Positions 8,895 to 17,445 are shown, counted from the stretch's first letter. The stretch: DNA of 49,382 nucleotides from Geobacteraceae bacterium (GCA_017861285.1 JAGFXO010000008.1:1-49382), one strand, 5' to 3'. A program made the numbers and translations. Notes: a model not told the origin generated them from the sequence alone.

Positions 8895-9227
8895 ATGCAC
8901 GAGATGTCCATAACGCAAGGTGTCGTAGAGATATGCGAGAGCACCGCAGCCGGAAGGCGGGTCCTCTCGGTTGTTCTGGAAATAGGCGAATTGAGCAATG
9001 TGATTCCGGAAGCCGTGGAGTTCTGTTTCGAGGCATGCACGAAGGATAGCGGCCTCGAAGGAGCCAGGCTCACTATCGAGCGCATACCGGGGCGGGGACT
9101 TTGCAGGGAGTGTGCCGAAGAATTTGCCGTCAAGGCATACTACGGAAGCTGCCCATCCTGTGGCGGTTACCACGTCGATATCATTTCCGGCGAGGAATTA
9201 CGGGTTAAAGAACTGGAGGTAGAATAG
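8895..9227 (+). CDS. hypA: hydrogenase nickel insertion protein HypA
   Basis: 110-aa HypA, the nickel chaperone that works with HypB to load Ni into NiFe-hydrogenase large subunits. The start MHEMSI is diagnostic: His2 with the N-terminal amine binds nickel, so I chose ATG 8895 over a TTG five codons upstream. A zinc finger with two Cys pairs (CRECAEEF and CPSCGG) occupies the C-terminal third. It heads a hypA-hypB-hypF-hypC-hypD-hypE cluster and ends 2 bp before hypB. It diverges from the kinase gene. No hydrogenase structural genes are in the window. Confidence 0.95.
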   Translation: MHEMSITQGVVEICESTAAGRRVLSVVLEIGELSNVIPEAVEFCFEACTKDSGLEGARLTIERIPGRGLCRECAEEFAVKAYYGSCPSCGGYHVDIISGEELRVKELEVE

Positions 9228-9229
9228 CC

Positions 9230-10048
9230 ATGTGTACAACGTGCGGGTGCGGTCCCGCTGAGCATCATCATCACGATCATGACCACGGCCATGATCATAA
9301 ACACGAACATGATCATTCTCATCATGACGACCATACCCATGAGCATGATCACGGCAATGAGCATCGGCATCACCACAAAGTGGACACCACGGCGAAGTCC
9401 ATAACCGTGGAAACCGATATCCTTGCCAAAAACAACCGGCTGGCGGCGGGAAACCGGACCCTTTTCACCAGTAAAGGTGTTTTCGTGCTGAATCTCGTCA
9501 GTTCACCCGGCTCCGGCAAAACAACGATTCTCGAAAGGACCCTCCGTGACCTGAACGGTACATTCGCTTTTGCCGTTATCGAGGGGGACCAGCAGACGGA
9601 CAACGATGCCATGCGCATCGCCGCCACCGGAGTTCCGGTAAAGCAGGTCAACACCGGAGCGGGATGTCATCTGGATGCGCATATGGTCTGCCATGCAGTT
9701 GAAAATTTTGATATGGACAATCTTGATATCCTGCTGATAGAAAATGTCGGGAATCTTGTGTGCCCGGCCTCCTTCGACCTGGGTGAAAATCACAAGGTAG
9801 TCGTCCTGAGTGTTACCGAGGGAGAGGACAAACCCCTCAAATACCCGAGCATGTTTCACAATGCCGACGTCATGCTGCTCAACAAGGTCGATCTCCTGCC
9901 GCACATAGATTTCGACGCCGAAAAGTGCAAAGCCTTTGCCCGCCGGGTTAATCCCGACATCCTCATATTTGATGTCTCCAGCAAGACCGGCGAGGGGATG
10001 AATGCCTGGTACGAATGGCTTGGAGCAGGTGCAAGGAAAAGCCGTTAA
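9230..10048 (+). CDS. hypB: hydrogenase nickel incorporation GTPase HypB, His-rich
   Basis: 272-aa HypB GTPase, which drives nickel delivery to the hydrogenase precursor together with HypA. The N-terminal MCTTCGC supplies the high-affinity CxxCGC nickel site. It is followed by a long His/Asp/Glu-rich run (about residues 12-49), as in HypB proteins that store nickel. The G domain shows P-loop SSPGSGKTT, EGDQQTDNDA, the metal-binding GAGCHLDAHMV segment, and LLNKVDLLPH for guanine recognition. The gap to hypA is 2 bp, and 74 bp separate it from hypF. The repetitive His codons give a methionine-rich antisense frame that is not a gene. Confidence 0.96.
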   Translation: MCTTCGCGPAEHHHHDHDHGHDHKHEHDHSHHDDHTHEHDHGNEHRHHHKVDTTAKSITVETDILAKNNRLAAGNRTLFTSKGVFVLNLVSSPGSGKTTILERTLRDLNGTFAFAVIEGDQQTDNDAMRIAATGVPVKQVNTGAGCHLDAHMVCHAVENFDMDNLDILLIENVGNLVCPASFDLGENHKVVVLSVTEGEDKPLKYPSMFHNADVMLLNKVDLLPHIDFDAEKCKAFARRVNPDILIFDVSSKTGEGMNAWYEWLGAGARKSR

Positions 10049-10122
10049 ACAGTTCGGGAACACAGGACCCCGGATCCGGACCCGGTGCATTTCACCTGCT
10101 GTTATAAGGGGAGTCTCACACG

Positions 10123-11643
10123 ATTAGAAGAGTCAAGGTCCACATAGAAGGAATAGTCCAGGGGGTTGGTTTCCGCCCCTTTATATACAGGCTGGCGAAA
10201 GGCCATCGGCTGACGGGTTGGGTAATGAATACCCCTTCCGGGGTGTTTCTCGAGGCGCAGGGGGGGGAGGAAGATGTCGAGTGTTTTCTTCGCGGGGTGC
10301 GTGAGCAGGCGCCTCCCCTTGCGGTAATCAGTTCTGTCAGGTCCGGGGACATGACGCCTGTGGCCGAGAACGGCTTTGCCATCCGGGAGAGCGGCGGAGG
10401 CGGCAACGCGGTGCAAATTGCCCCTGATTGCGATGTTTGTCCCGACTGCCTGCGCGAATTGTTCGATCCTGCCGACCGCCGCTACCGGTACCCCTTCATC
10501 AACTGCACAAATTGCGGTCCGCGATACACCATCATCAATGGCATTCCGTACGACCGGTCGTATACCACCATGGCCGGTTTCACCATGTGTGATCAATGCC
10601 GCGCCGAATACGAGGACCCGGCCCACCGCAGATTTCATGCCCAACCTAATGCCTGTCCGGTATGCGGCCCATCGCTCAGGCTATTCGATTCGCGGGATAA
10701 TAATGTTGACGGTGAACCCCTGGAAACGGCGGTCAGTCTGCTGAAACGAGGGAAGATCCTTGCCCTTAAGGGGCTTGGGGGGTACCATCTGGCGGTTGAC
10801 GCGTGCAATGATGAAGCCGTCCGGGAATTGAGGAAACGGAAAAAACGCGATGAGAAACCCTTCGCGATCATGTCGCCGGCGCTTGCCGATATCGCGGAGT
10901 TTGCCGTTTTCGATGAGACTGAAAAAAGGCTCCTCTCCGGGCCGGAACGGCCTATTGTGCTGCTCAGGAAACGGGAGGGGAATCACATTGCGCCCCTGAT
11001 CGCCCCGGCGAACGGCTATTTTGGCGTAATGCTGCCCTATACGCCGCTGCATCACCTGCTGCTCAGGGATGCCTTCCCGGCACTGGTAATGACCAGCGGC
11101 AACCTGTCCGATGAACCGATCTCCTACCGGGATGACGAGGCGTTGCGGCGTCTTGCGGATATTGCCGATTTCTTCCTCACCCACAACCGTGAGATTCATA
11201 CCCGTACCGATGATTCGGTGATCAGGGTGTTTCAGGGAAACCCGATTTTCCTCCGCCGCTCGCGGGGGTATGTGCCACGCGGCATCACACTGCCTGCAAC
11301 TCAGAAGAGTGTCCTTGCGGTAGGCGCCGAACTGAAGGGGACGGTTTGCCTCACCAGGGGAGACAAGGCTTTTCTCAGCCAGCACATCGGTGATCTGCAA
11401 AATTCCGCAACCCTTGCTTCAATGGAAGAAACGGTTCATCATCTCGGTCAGATCCTGAAAATAGAGCCGCAAGTGGTTGCCCATGATCTCCATCCGCGGC
11501 GTGCAACACCACCATGCCCATATGGCGTCCTGCATGGCGGAAAACGGGTTGGAGGGAGCGGTACAAGGGGTGATTTTCGATGGTACCGGATACGGACCGG
11601 ATGGAACCATCTGGGGCGGAGAATTTCTGGTCGGCGGCTATGA
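10123..11643 (+). pseudogene. hypF: carbamoyltransferase HypF, N-terminal part; frame broken by internal deletion
   Basis: N-terminal portion of HypF, which makes thiocarbamate on HypE for the CN ligands of NiFe hydrogenase. Intact here are the acylphosphatase motif (VQGVGFRPF, from about 10153), two zinc fingers (CPDC...CTNC and CDQC...CPVC) and the YrdC-like domain (GLGGYHLAVDA). No ATG, GTG or TTG exists between the in-frame stop at 10105 and the conserved motif. AGGGGAG (10106-10112) instead points to ATT 10123. Starting at ATG 10225 would remove the acylphosphatase active site. The HypF frame is lost just after HDLHP (about 11496); the last 49 or so codons to 11643 are out of frame. Either a recent pseudogene or an assembly error. 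Confidence 0.8.
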
Positions 11644-12343
11644 GGATTTCCGGCGAAAGGGGCATTTGCGGGCGGTGCCCCTGCCCGGCGGTGATGCCGC
11701 GGTGCGGGAGCCATACCGTATGGCACTTTCCCACCTTTATTCGGTTTTTGGTGATGAGCTTTTCGAACTGCCGCTGGCCTGTGTACAAGCGGTCCCTGCC
11801 GCCGAACGAAAACTTTTCCTGAAAATGCTGGAGCGGCGGCTAAATTCGCCGCTTACTTCCAGTTGTGGCAGGCTGTTTGACGCCGTTGCCGCAATGACCG
11901 GATTACGCGGCATGGTTTCCTATGAGGGACAGGCGGCAATCGAACTGGAGGCCCATGCCGAATCGGTTGAGACGTCCCTTCGTTATCCTTTCGAAGTAGT
12001 GACGGAAGAAGATTGCTATGTCACCGATTTCAGTCATATGATCCGTTCAATTGTCCGGGACATGGGGTTGGGAAGGCCGGGCGCGGAAATCGCCAGATGC
12101 TTTCACAATACCCTTGCGGCCGCCGTGGCCGAGACCTGCGGTTTAATCCGCGGGGATACGGGAATAGGGAGGGTTGTCCTGTCCGGCGGGGTTTTCCAGA
12201 ACAAATTGCTGAGCGAGGGTATTCATACTCTCTTGACGGAGAATAAATTTCATGTTTTTACCCAGCGGCTTGCCCCTCCCAACGACGGGGGGATTGCCCT
12301 GGGGCAGGCAATAATTGCGGGAAGGAGTATTTCATGTGTTTAG
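11477..12343 (+). pseudogene. hypF: carbamoyltransferase HypF, C-terminal (Kae1-like) part in shifted frame
   Basis: Continuation of HypF in another frame. It resumes at GVQHHHAHMASCMAENGL (from 11501), which holds the metal-binding histidines of the Kae1-like carbamoyltransferase domain. It ends normally with SGGVFQNKLL and APPNDGGIALGQA. In the family about 20 residues separate the DLHP motif from VQHHHAH; only 4 bases (11497-11500) separate them here. This fits a deletion of roughly 50-60 bp whose length is not a multiple of three. Two in-frame ATGs (11477, 11483) could restart translation, but no clear ribosome site precedes them. The end overlaps hypC by 10 bp, as in an intact operon. 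Confidence 0.8.
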
Positions 12344-12567
12344 CGGTTCCGATGCAGGTTGTCAGAATAGAAGGAGGCATGGCTATTGCGGAAGTTGACG
12401 GAGTCCGGAGGGAAGCAAGTCTCATGATGCTGAGCGAAGAGATAAAAGAAGGTGACTACATCCTGATCCATGCCGGTTTCGCCATCAGCCGGCTCGATGA
12501 GGACGAAGCCCTTGAAACCCTGGAACTGATGAGGGACTGCCTCGAACTTGGACAGGAAACGGCATGA
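12334..12567 (+). CDS. hypC: hydrogenase assembly chaperone HypC
   Basis: 77-aa HypC/HupF-family chaperone. The start MCLAVPMQV is diagnostic: Cys2, exposed after Met removal, binds the Fe(CN)2CO moiety and the hydrogenase large-subunit precursor. HypC carries the iron centre with HypD. Usual length is 75-90 aa. The gene overlaps the hypF tail by 10 bp and shares an ATGA overlap with hypD, so it is translationally coupled within the cluster. The tight spacing suggests the operon is still arranged for co-expression despite the broken hypF. Confidence 0.96.
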   Translation: MCLAVPMQVVRIEGGMAIAEVDGVRREASLMMLSEEIKEGDYILIHAGFAISRLDEDEALETLELMRDCLELGQETA

Positions 12568-13661
12568 TCAATCTTGAAGAATTCCGGAGCCGCGATATCG
12601 TCAAAGGTCTGGCCGCAAGCATACGAAACCGAACCTCTGGCCTCTCGGAACCGATCACGCTCATGGAAATCTGCGGCACGCATACCATGTCCATTTACCA
12701 GTACGGTATACGCAGCCTCCTTCCGCCGCAGGTACGCCTGATTTCGGGGCCGGGCTGCCCGGTCTGCGTTACACCTGTTGATTACGTGGATCAGGCTGTT
12801 GCCTGCGCCCGCCTGCCCGAGACAATCGTTGCCACCTTTGGCGATATGCTCCGGGTCCCCGGCTCTACCTCGAACCTGATGCAGGAGCGCGCCCGTGGCG
12901 CCGATGTCAGGATTGTTTATTCACCACTGGATGCCGTAAATCTTGCCGCGAAACATCCCGGCAAAAAGATAGTTTTTCTCGGGGTCGGTTTTGAGACGAC
13001 TGCTCCGACCATTGCAGGGAGTATCCTGACCGCCGCCTCCCGGGGACTTGACAATTTCCTTGTCCTTACTGCGCACAAGACGATCCCGATTCCCATGCGG
13101 ATATTGTCCGCGGATCCCGATCTGGGGATAGACGGATACATCTGCCCCGCGCATGTGAGCGCCATCATTGGCGCCAATGCCTACCGTTTCCTTGCGGAGC
13201 GGCACGGGGTCCCGTGTGTCGTTACCGGTTTCGAGCCGGCTGACGTCATGCAGGGAGTGGAGATGCTTGTCCGGCAAATGGTTGAAGGCCGTAGTGAAGT
13301 GGAAATACAATACAGCCGGTTTGTGACCTGGGAGGGAAATCTCAAGGCCCAGGGACTTCTCGATGACGTGTTCAACCCCATTGATGCCACCTGGCGCGGA
13401 TTGGGCGTCATTCCGGGAAGCGGATTGCAAATAACTGACAGGTATGCTCCCTTTGATGCGGCAAAGGCGCTTCCCGTTACGGTTGAAGAAGCGAGAGAGC
13501 CTGAGGGGTGCCTGTGCGGCGAGGTGCTGAAGGGTAAAATTGCTCCCTTCGACTGTCCGCTCTTCGGCAAAGCCTGTACCCCGGAGGCGCCGGTAGGAGC
13601 ATGCATGGTTTCTTCCGAGGGGAGCTGTGCGGCTGCCTACAAATATGGGCAGGTTTGCTGA
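12564..13661 (+). CDS. hypD: hydrogenase formation protein HypD
   Basis: 365-aa HypD, the [4Fe-4S] scaffold on which the Fe(CN)2CO group of NiFe hydrogenases is built with HypC. Conserved motifs are MEICGTHTMSIYQYGI, GPGCPVCVTP (redox-active cysteines), GFETTAPT and FEPADVMQG. The C-terminal cysteine set (GCLCGEVLKG, FDCPLFGKACTPEAPVGACM, GSCAAAYKY) should ligate the iron-sulfur cluster. Full length. The start ATG overlaps the hypC stop. Confidence 0.96.
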   Translation: MINLEEFRSRDIVKGLAASIRNRTSGLSEPITLMEICGTHTMSIYQYGIRSLLPPQVRLISGPGCPVCVTPVDYVDQAVACARLPETIVATFGDMLRVPGSTSNLMQERARGADVRIVYSPLDAVNLAAKHPGKKIVFLGVGFETTAPTIAGSILTAASRGLDNFLVLTAHKTIPIPMRILSADPDLGIDGYICPAHVSAIIGANAYRFLAERHGVPCVVTGFEPADVMQGVEMLVRQMVEGRSEVEIQYSRFVTWEGNLKAQGLLDDVFNPIDATWRGLGVIPGSGLQITDRYAPFDAAKALPVTVEEAREPEGCLCGEVLKGKIAPFDCPLFGKACTPEAPVGACMVSSEGSCAAAYKYGQVC

Positions 13662-13751
13662 GCGTCCCGGTAATTTGCCTGCTCTCTGCCCTTTTGTAAA
13701 GGGTGCCCGTCATTGGTTCGTTACTATCATCACAATTTCCAGGAGCATACT

Positions 13752-14765
13752 GTGGATTCAGATATCATCCTTCTTGGCCACGGCAGTGGCGGAAAACTTT
13801 CCCACCAATTGCTGGAGGACCTTATTATTCCGACGCTGTCCGGAGTTCCCGTTGCCGGGCAGAACGATGCAGCGGTGCTGGTGCAAAACGGGGAGCGTCT
13901 CGCGTTTACCACCGACTCCTACGTGGTTGATCCGATCTTTTTTCCCGGCGGCAACATTGGCGATCTGGCAATTAACGGTACGGTCAATGATCTGGCAATG
14001 GTCGGGGCTACACCGTTGGCAGTCAGTGTGGGGCTAATCCTGGAAGAAGGATTCAGCAAGGGAGATCTTGCCCGAATACTTGCTTCCATGCGGGAGGCTG
14101 CCGACCGGGCTGGCGTCTCCATAGTGGCGGGCGATACCAAGGTTGTGCCGCGGGGCAAGGCGGACCGGATATTCATTAATACTTCGGGTATCGGCATATT
14201 CACCCATCAGCTCGATATAAGCGGGGCCAATGCGCAGGTCGGAGACAAGATAATCATTAACGGTACCATTGGCGACCATGGCATAGCCGTAATGGCAAAA
14301 AGGGAGGGTCTGGAGCTGGAAACGGACATCGTCAGCGATTGTTCGGCCCTGAACGGCATGGTAGCGGACCTGCTCAGGGAAGATGGCTGTTCCATCCATG
14401 TGCTGCGGGATCCCACCCGCGGAGGGGTTGCAACTACCCTGAAGGAGATAGCGCTGCAGTCCGATGTCTCGCTGACCCTCCATGAGGACTCGCTGCCGCT
14501 GAAAGGTGCGGTGAAGGGGGTTTGCGCGGTGCTCGGCCTCGATCCCCTCTATGTGGCGAATGAAGGAAAGGTTCTCGTTTTTGCCGCAGCCGACGCGGCT
14601 CACCGTGTGCTTGAGCGGATGAAACGGCATCCCCTGGGGAGTGATGCGTCAATCATCGGGGAAGTGACGGCGGAAGGCGGCGGCAGGGTGCAGATGGAGA
14701 CTCTCGTGGGGGGGCTCCGCGCAGTGGAAATGCTTGCCGGAGAGCAATTGCCGAGAATCTGCTGA
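13752..14765 (+). CDS. hypE: hydrogenase expression/formation protein HypE
   Basis: 337-aa HypE, a PurM-like ATPase that dehydrates a C-terminal thiocarbamate to thiocyanate for the CN ligands. The protein ends in PRIC, the conserved tail whose cysteine accepts the carbamoyl group from HypF. N-terminal LLGHGSGGKL and ATP-site segments NDAAVL and FTTDSYVVDP are visible. The start is GTG 13752, with AGGAG 6 nt upstream; a TTG at 13713 would add 13 non-family residues. The gap to hypD is 90 bp. Without a working HypF this cysteine would have no carbamoyl donor. Confidence 0.94.
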   Translation: MDSDIILLGHGSGGKLSHQLLEDLIIPTLSGVPVAGQNDAAVLVQNGERLAFTTDSYVVDPIFFPGGNIGDLAINGTVNDLAMVGATPLAVSVGLILEEGFSKGDLARILASMREAADRAGVSIVAGDTKVVPRGKADRIFINTSGIGIFTHQLDISGANAQVGDKIIINGTIGDHGIAVMAKREGLELETDIVSDCSALNGMVADLLREDGCSIHVLRDPTRGGVATTLKEIALQSDVSLTLHEDSLPLKGAVKGVCAVLGLDPLYVANEGKVLVFAAADAAHRVLERMKRHPLGSDASIIGEVTAEGGGRVQMETLVGGLRAVEMLAGEQLPRIC

Positions 14766-14855
14766 ATAATCTTTTCCGCCGGCCATCCGAAAAAAGAAAG
14801 TCGTCTGTCCGGTTTTCACATGGAAACAGTGAAGGGTCTGGACCCATCTGCTTCA

Positions 14856-15215
14856 TTAGATGCCCGGTACTGGAATACGCGTAATGGCACTTTCGATTTC
14901 ACGCTGGACACCGTATTTGACCATGCCGTTTTCTATGCAAACGGATGTGAAAAAAGGGAAAAAATACCGATAATCGCCTTGTCGGCACTCAACCTTGCAT
15001 TGAAGGATTTCCCTGATCGAGTTTGCGACGCCTGCAACGTCCCGGTTGCCGCTTGCTTCGAGCAATTCCGCCAGGGGTTTTTCGTATGTTGCCTGCGGAC
15101 CTGACTTATTGATGCTGTTTTGCGCGTTTACATACAATGCCCTGAAGCATGCAAAGGCGCCGGCATTCAGTTCCGTGCCGAACGCGGAGAAATTCAGATT
15201 TATCTGCTCGCCCAT
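14856..15215 (-). CDS. hypothetical protein, 119 aa
   Basis: I do not recognise this protein. Translation begins at ATG 15215 (MGEQINLNFSAFGTEL), with a near-ideal AGGAGG 5 nt upstream on the minus strand, which is the main evidence that it is real. The sequence appears soluble, with no signal peptide or membrane segment. Four cysteines are scattered (FACF, LQCKVEC, TSVC). A middle section (YEKPLAELLEASGNRDVAGV) looks helical. It is convergent with hypE and divergent from the pterin dehydratase gene. A competing frame on the other strand lacks a comparable ribosome site. Confidence 0.6.
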   Translation of the reverse strand: MGEQINLNFSAFGTELNAGAFACFRALYVNAQNSINKSGPQATYEKPLAELLEASGNRDVAGVANSIREILQCKVECRQGDYRYFFPFFTSVCIENGMVKYGVQREIESAITRIPVPGI

Positions 15216-15366
15216 GTTTACCTCCTGGAAATTTTCGGCAGTATAGCATGACACCTGACAAAGACAACACAAAATCTCTCCTAACCGTTCTGTTAATTAT
15301 AGCTGGTGAGGAAGCGTTGTATGCGATACGCTTCAAGTGAGTCGACAAGAGAGGGGGTACACTACC

Positions 15367-15702
15367 ATGACTGAGCTGGCAAAGAGGGAATGCGTCCCAT
15401 GCAGCGGCGGGGTTCCGGCGCTCCGGGGGAAGGAACTGGCAGCCCTTCTGGAAAAGCTGGGAGGAGGCTGGCGGGTGATTGACGGGCATCACCTGGAAAA
15501 AGAATACCGGTTCAAGGATTTCCGGGATGCCCTGGCATTTGCCAACAGGGTAGGGGAGCTTGCGGAGGCACAGGCGCATCACCCCGATATGTATCTTGCC
15601 TGGGGCAAGGTAAGGCTCACCGTTTGGACACACAAAATTGACGGTCTTACGGAAAGCGACTTCATTTTTGCCGCCAAGGCGGATGCCCTGGAATTACAAT
15701 AA
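15367..15702 (+). CDS. phhB: pterin-4a-carbinolamine dehydratase
   Basis: 111-aa PCD/DCoH-type enzyme that dehydrates 4a-hydroxytetrahydropterin. The family signature is clear: EAQAHHPDMYLAWGKVRLTV then WTHKIDGL, holding the catalytic His-His pair and the third His. I chose ATG 15367 (MTELAKRECVPC), the common start of bacterial homologues, with GAGAGGGGG about 9 nt upstream, over a GTG ten codons earlier. No phenylalanine hydroxylase is adjacent. Bacterial PCDs without one may serve molybdopterin or other pterin pathways, which is inference. The last 9 bp overlap the convergent Nudix gene. Confidence 0.93.
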   Translation: MTELAKRECVPCSGGVPALRGKELAALLEKLGGGWRVIDGHHLEKEYRFKDFRDALAFANRVGELAEAQAHHPDMYLAWGKVRLTVWTHKIDGLTESDFIFAAKADALELQ

Positions 15703-16569
15703 ATCAAGAAATGCCCTGATCTTCTCCCTGTCGTTTTCCGACAGGCCGGTATGCTCCTGACCGGCCATTTCACCGAGTGTTGCCTTGACGAGAGCGCAAT
15801 GGCTGGCATAAAGGTTTCGCACCGTCTCGGGCACCAGCGGTAACCATCGGACTGCCCTGGCGTCGCTGCCGGCCCGCAGGTTCATCCTCGCCGCCGTTTC
15901 GCCGGACAGATGCACATGTTTTGCAGTCGTCTCCATCCAGGCGTGATCCGTATTTCTCGGATCGTCAACGTAACCGCGGTATATTACGTGACCTTCCGCC
16001 ATATCCAGGACCACCCCGGTCTCTTCCTGAAGCTCTCTCGCAAGAGTCTTCGACACCTCTTCTCCCTTATCCACCATGCCGCCCGGAATAGCCCACTGGC
16101 CATTGTCCTGTCGCTTTATGGCAAGCATCTCCACATCGCCGGTTACACGGTTGATCCTCGTGATTATAGGGTCCGCCGCATAATTCGGCCCCCATTTGCC
16201 CAGAAGTCCACGCCCGGCAATGCCTGTCCTGCCCACAGGATTCTTGGGCCTCCCCGCTTCGTCGCATTTCAGTGCGCCGGAAAAGCTTTCCCTGGGAGTT
16301 TCGCGCACCTCCTTGATGTCTTCGGGATCCGCCCATCCGGCAGGATTCTTCGTGCAATCGTTTTTCAGTACCACTGGAGACACATAGTACGGGGGGGTAT
16401 AGCCGGGGAAAACGGTCTCCCAGAGGACGAGATCATCGGGGACGGGGAATCTTGCCGGGTATTCGGGTGGCCTCTCGGTACGCGCCTTGATGTGCCATCC
16501 CCTGGCTTCGGGATTGACAGCGGTCATATGCACCTTGCCGAAAAAGTCTGCTTCGGCAGGGAAATCCAT
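15694..16569 (-). CDS. NUDT9-like Nudix hydrolase (probable ADP-ribose pyrophosphatase)
   Basis: 291-aa Nudix protein resembling eukaryotic NUDT9, which splits ADP-ribose into AMP and ribose-5-phosphate. The long N-terminal half is the telling part: PDDLVLWETVFPGYTPPYY and GRTGIAGRGLLGKWGPN match the NUDT9 cap and core, followed by AADPIITR. The Nudix box (about residues 163-186, GMVDKGEEVSKTLARELQ then EETG) keeps the G-x5-E-x7-REUxEE pattern and so should bind metal and be active. Ordinary bacterial ADP-ribose pyrophosphatases are about 200 aa and lack this N-terminal region. It lies 12 bp downstream of the tandem receiver gene, possibly in one operon. Substrate is inferred from family resemblance. 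Confidence 0.85.
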   Translation of the reverse strand: MDFPAEADFFGKVHMTAVNPEARGWHIKARTERPPEYPARFPVPDDLVLWETVFPGYTPPYYVSPVVLKNDCTKNPAGWADPEDIKEVRETPRESFSGALKCDEAGRPKNPVGRTGIAGRGLLGKWGPNYAADPIITRINRVTGDVEMLAIKRQDNGQWAIPGGMVDKGEEVSKTLARELQEETGVVLDMAEGHVIYRGYVDDPRNTDHAWMETTAKHVHLSGETAARMNLRAGSDARAVRWLPLVPETVRNLYASHCALVKATLGEMAGQEHTGLSENDREKIRAFLDLL

Positions 16570-16581
16570 GCTAAAGGCCTG

Positions 16582-17322
16582 CTATGCCGTTTTCTTCCTA
16601 AGGTAACCGAGGAACTCGTCACGGGAAAGCTCCTTTTTTCTGACCAGATGATCAATCTGACGGCTCATTGCCGCCCGCTCCCCTTCCTTCATGCTGTCTT
16701 TTATCAGGATAAAAAATGGAATATTCCTGGTACGGGGATAGAGACGAAGCCGGTCAAGCAACTCGAATGCGGACATGTCAGGCAGCATGAGAGTGCTGAA
16801 TGCCAGGTAATAGGGGCCGGTTGACGCTACGGCCAATCCTTCCTTCCCCGTATATGCCTTTACTACCTCGAAATCCAGTTCCTCCAACGCACGTGAAAGT
16901 TGTTCCTCCCCGCTCCGGGAAACAACGAGAGCCCGCAGATCCCAGTCCTGGGCGTCGTCGGCAAGTCCCAGGACAGCGAGCCTTTCAGCAACATAACCGG
17001 TATCGACCGGAATGGTGAAAAAGCCCGCACAGGGGAAAACCCCGCCTACTTTCCCTTCTTCGCTCAGGTACAGGGGCAGAATGGGTATGTCGCGAGTTTT
17101 GGTGGAAGTGATGAGCTGCAGAAGAATATTCCATCCGTCCGTGGAAAATGGTGAAAGATCCAGAAGTATGCCCTGCGGCCTCCCGTTTGCCAGTTCTTCC
17201 AGCTTTGCCGGGCGGGATTTGTAGCCCCCATACGCCAAATAGCCGCAGAGTGTCCGTCCCCTGCCGTCACATCCGTCAATGCCGAGAATCCAGATTTCAC
17301 CTTCGTATTTTGTGTCGGCCAT
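16582..17322 (-). CDS. tandem degenerate receiver-domain protein
   Basis: 246-aa protein that reads as two CheY-like receiver domains in a row with no output domain. Domain 1 (about residues 10-118) keeps an Asp at the phosphoacceptor position (GILLDLSPFSTDGW) but has only one N-terminal acidic residue and no clear Lys. Domain 2 (about 128-240) follows the receiver pattern (LRALVVSRSGEEQL, LMLPDMSAFELLDRLRLYPR), but Thr replaces the phosphoacceptor Asp (FSTLMLPDM). It may therefore act as a phosphorylation-independent adaptor. No kinase gene is adjacent. It precedes the NUDT9-like gene on the same strand, 12 bp apart. The role is unknown. Confidence 0.65.
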   Translation of the reverse strand: MADTKYEGEIWILGIDGCDGRGRTLCGYLAYGGYKSRPAKLEELANGRPQGILLDLSPFSTDGWNILLQLITSTKTRDIPILPLYLSEEGKVGGVFPCAGFFTIPVDTGYVAERLAVLGLADDAQDWDLRALVVSRSGEEQLSRALEELDFEVVKAYTGKEGLAVASTGPYYLAFSTLMLPDMSAFELLDRLRLYPRTRNIPFFILIKDSMKEGERAAMSRQIDHLVRKKELSRDEFLGYLRKKTA

Positions 17323-17417
17323 GCATGCTCCCGTACCGAGAATTTTGCCTTTTTCGAACGTTTAGATATCACATTTTTGCACAACCGCAAAGAAAACTTT
17401 CGGGCAAACCGGCACCG

Positions 17418-17445
17418 TTGACAAATCATCTGTCGTCCGTATACT
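17418..17445 (+). promoter_or_regulatory. sigma-70 promoter for the DUF362 gene
   Basis: A perfect TTGACA -35 box (17418-17423) and TATACT -10 box (17440-17445) are separated by 16 bp. The implied 5' leader to ATG 17557 is about 105 nt. It also marks the divergent boundary with the receiver-domain gene. Confidence 0.7.

Noticed and set aside
9167-9376. Minus-strand open frame rich in Met, Val and Ile opposite the hypB His-rich region
   Set aside because: It is the reverse complement of CAT/CAC and GAT/GAC repeats in the hypB sequence and has no ribosome site or family features.
11461-11520. Programmed ribosomal frameshift in hypF
   Set aside because: There is no slippery heptamer at 11490-11505, and about 20 family residues are missing, which recoding would not explain.
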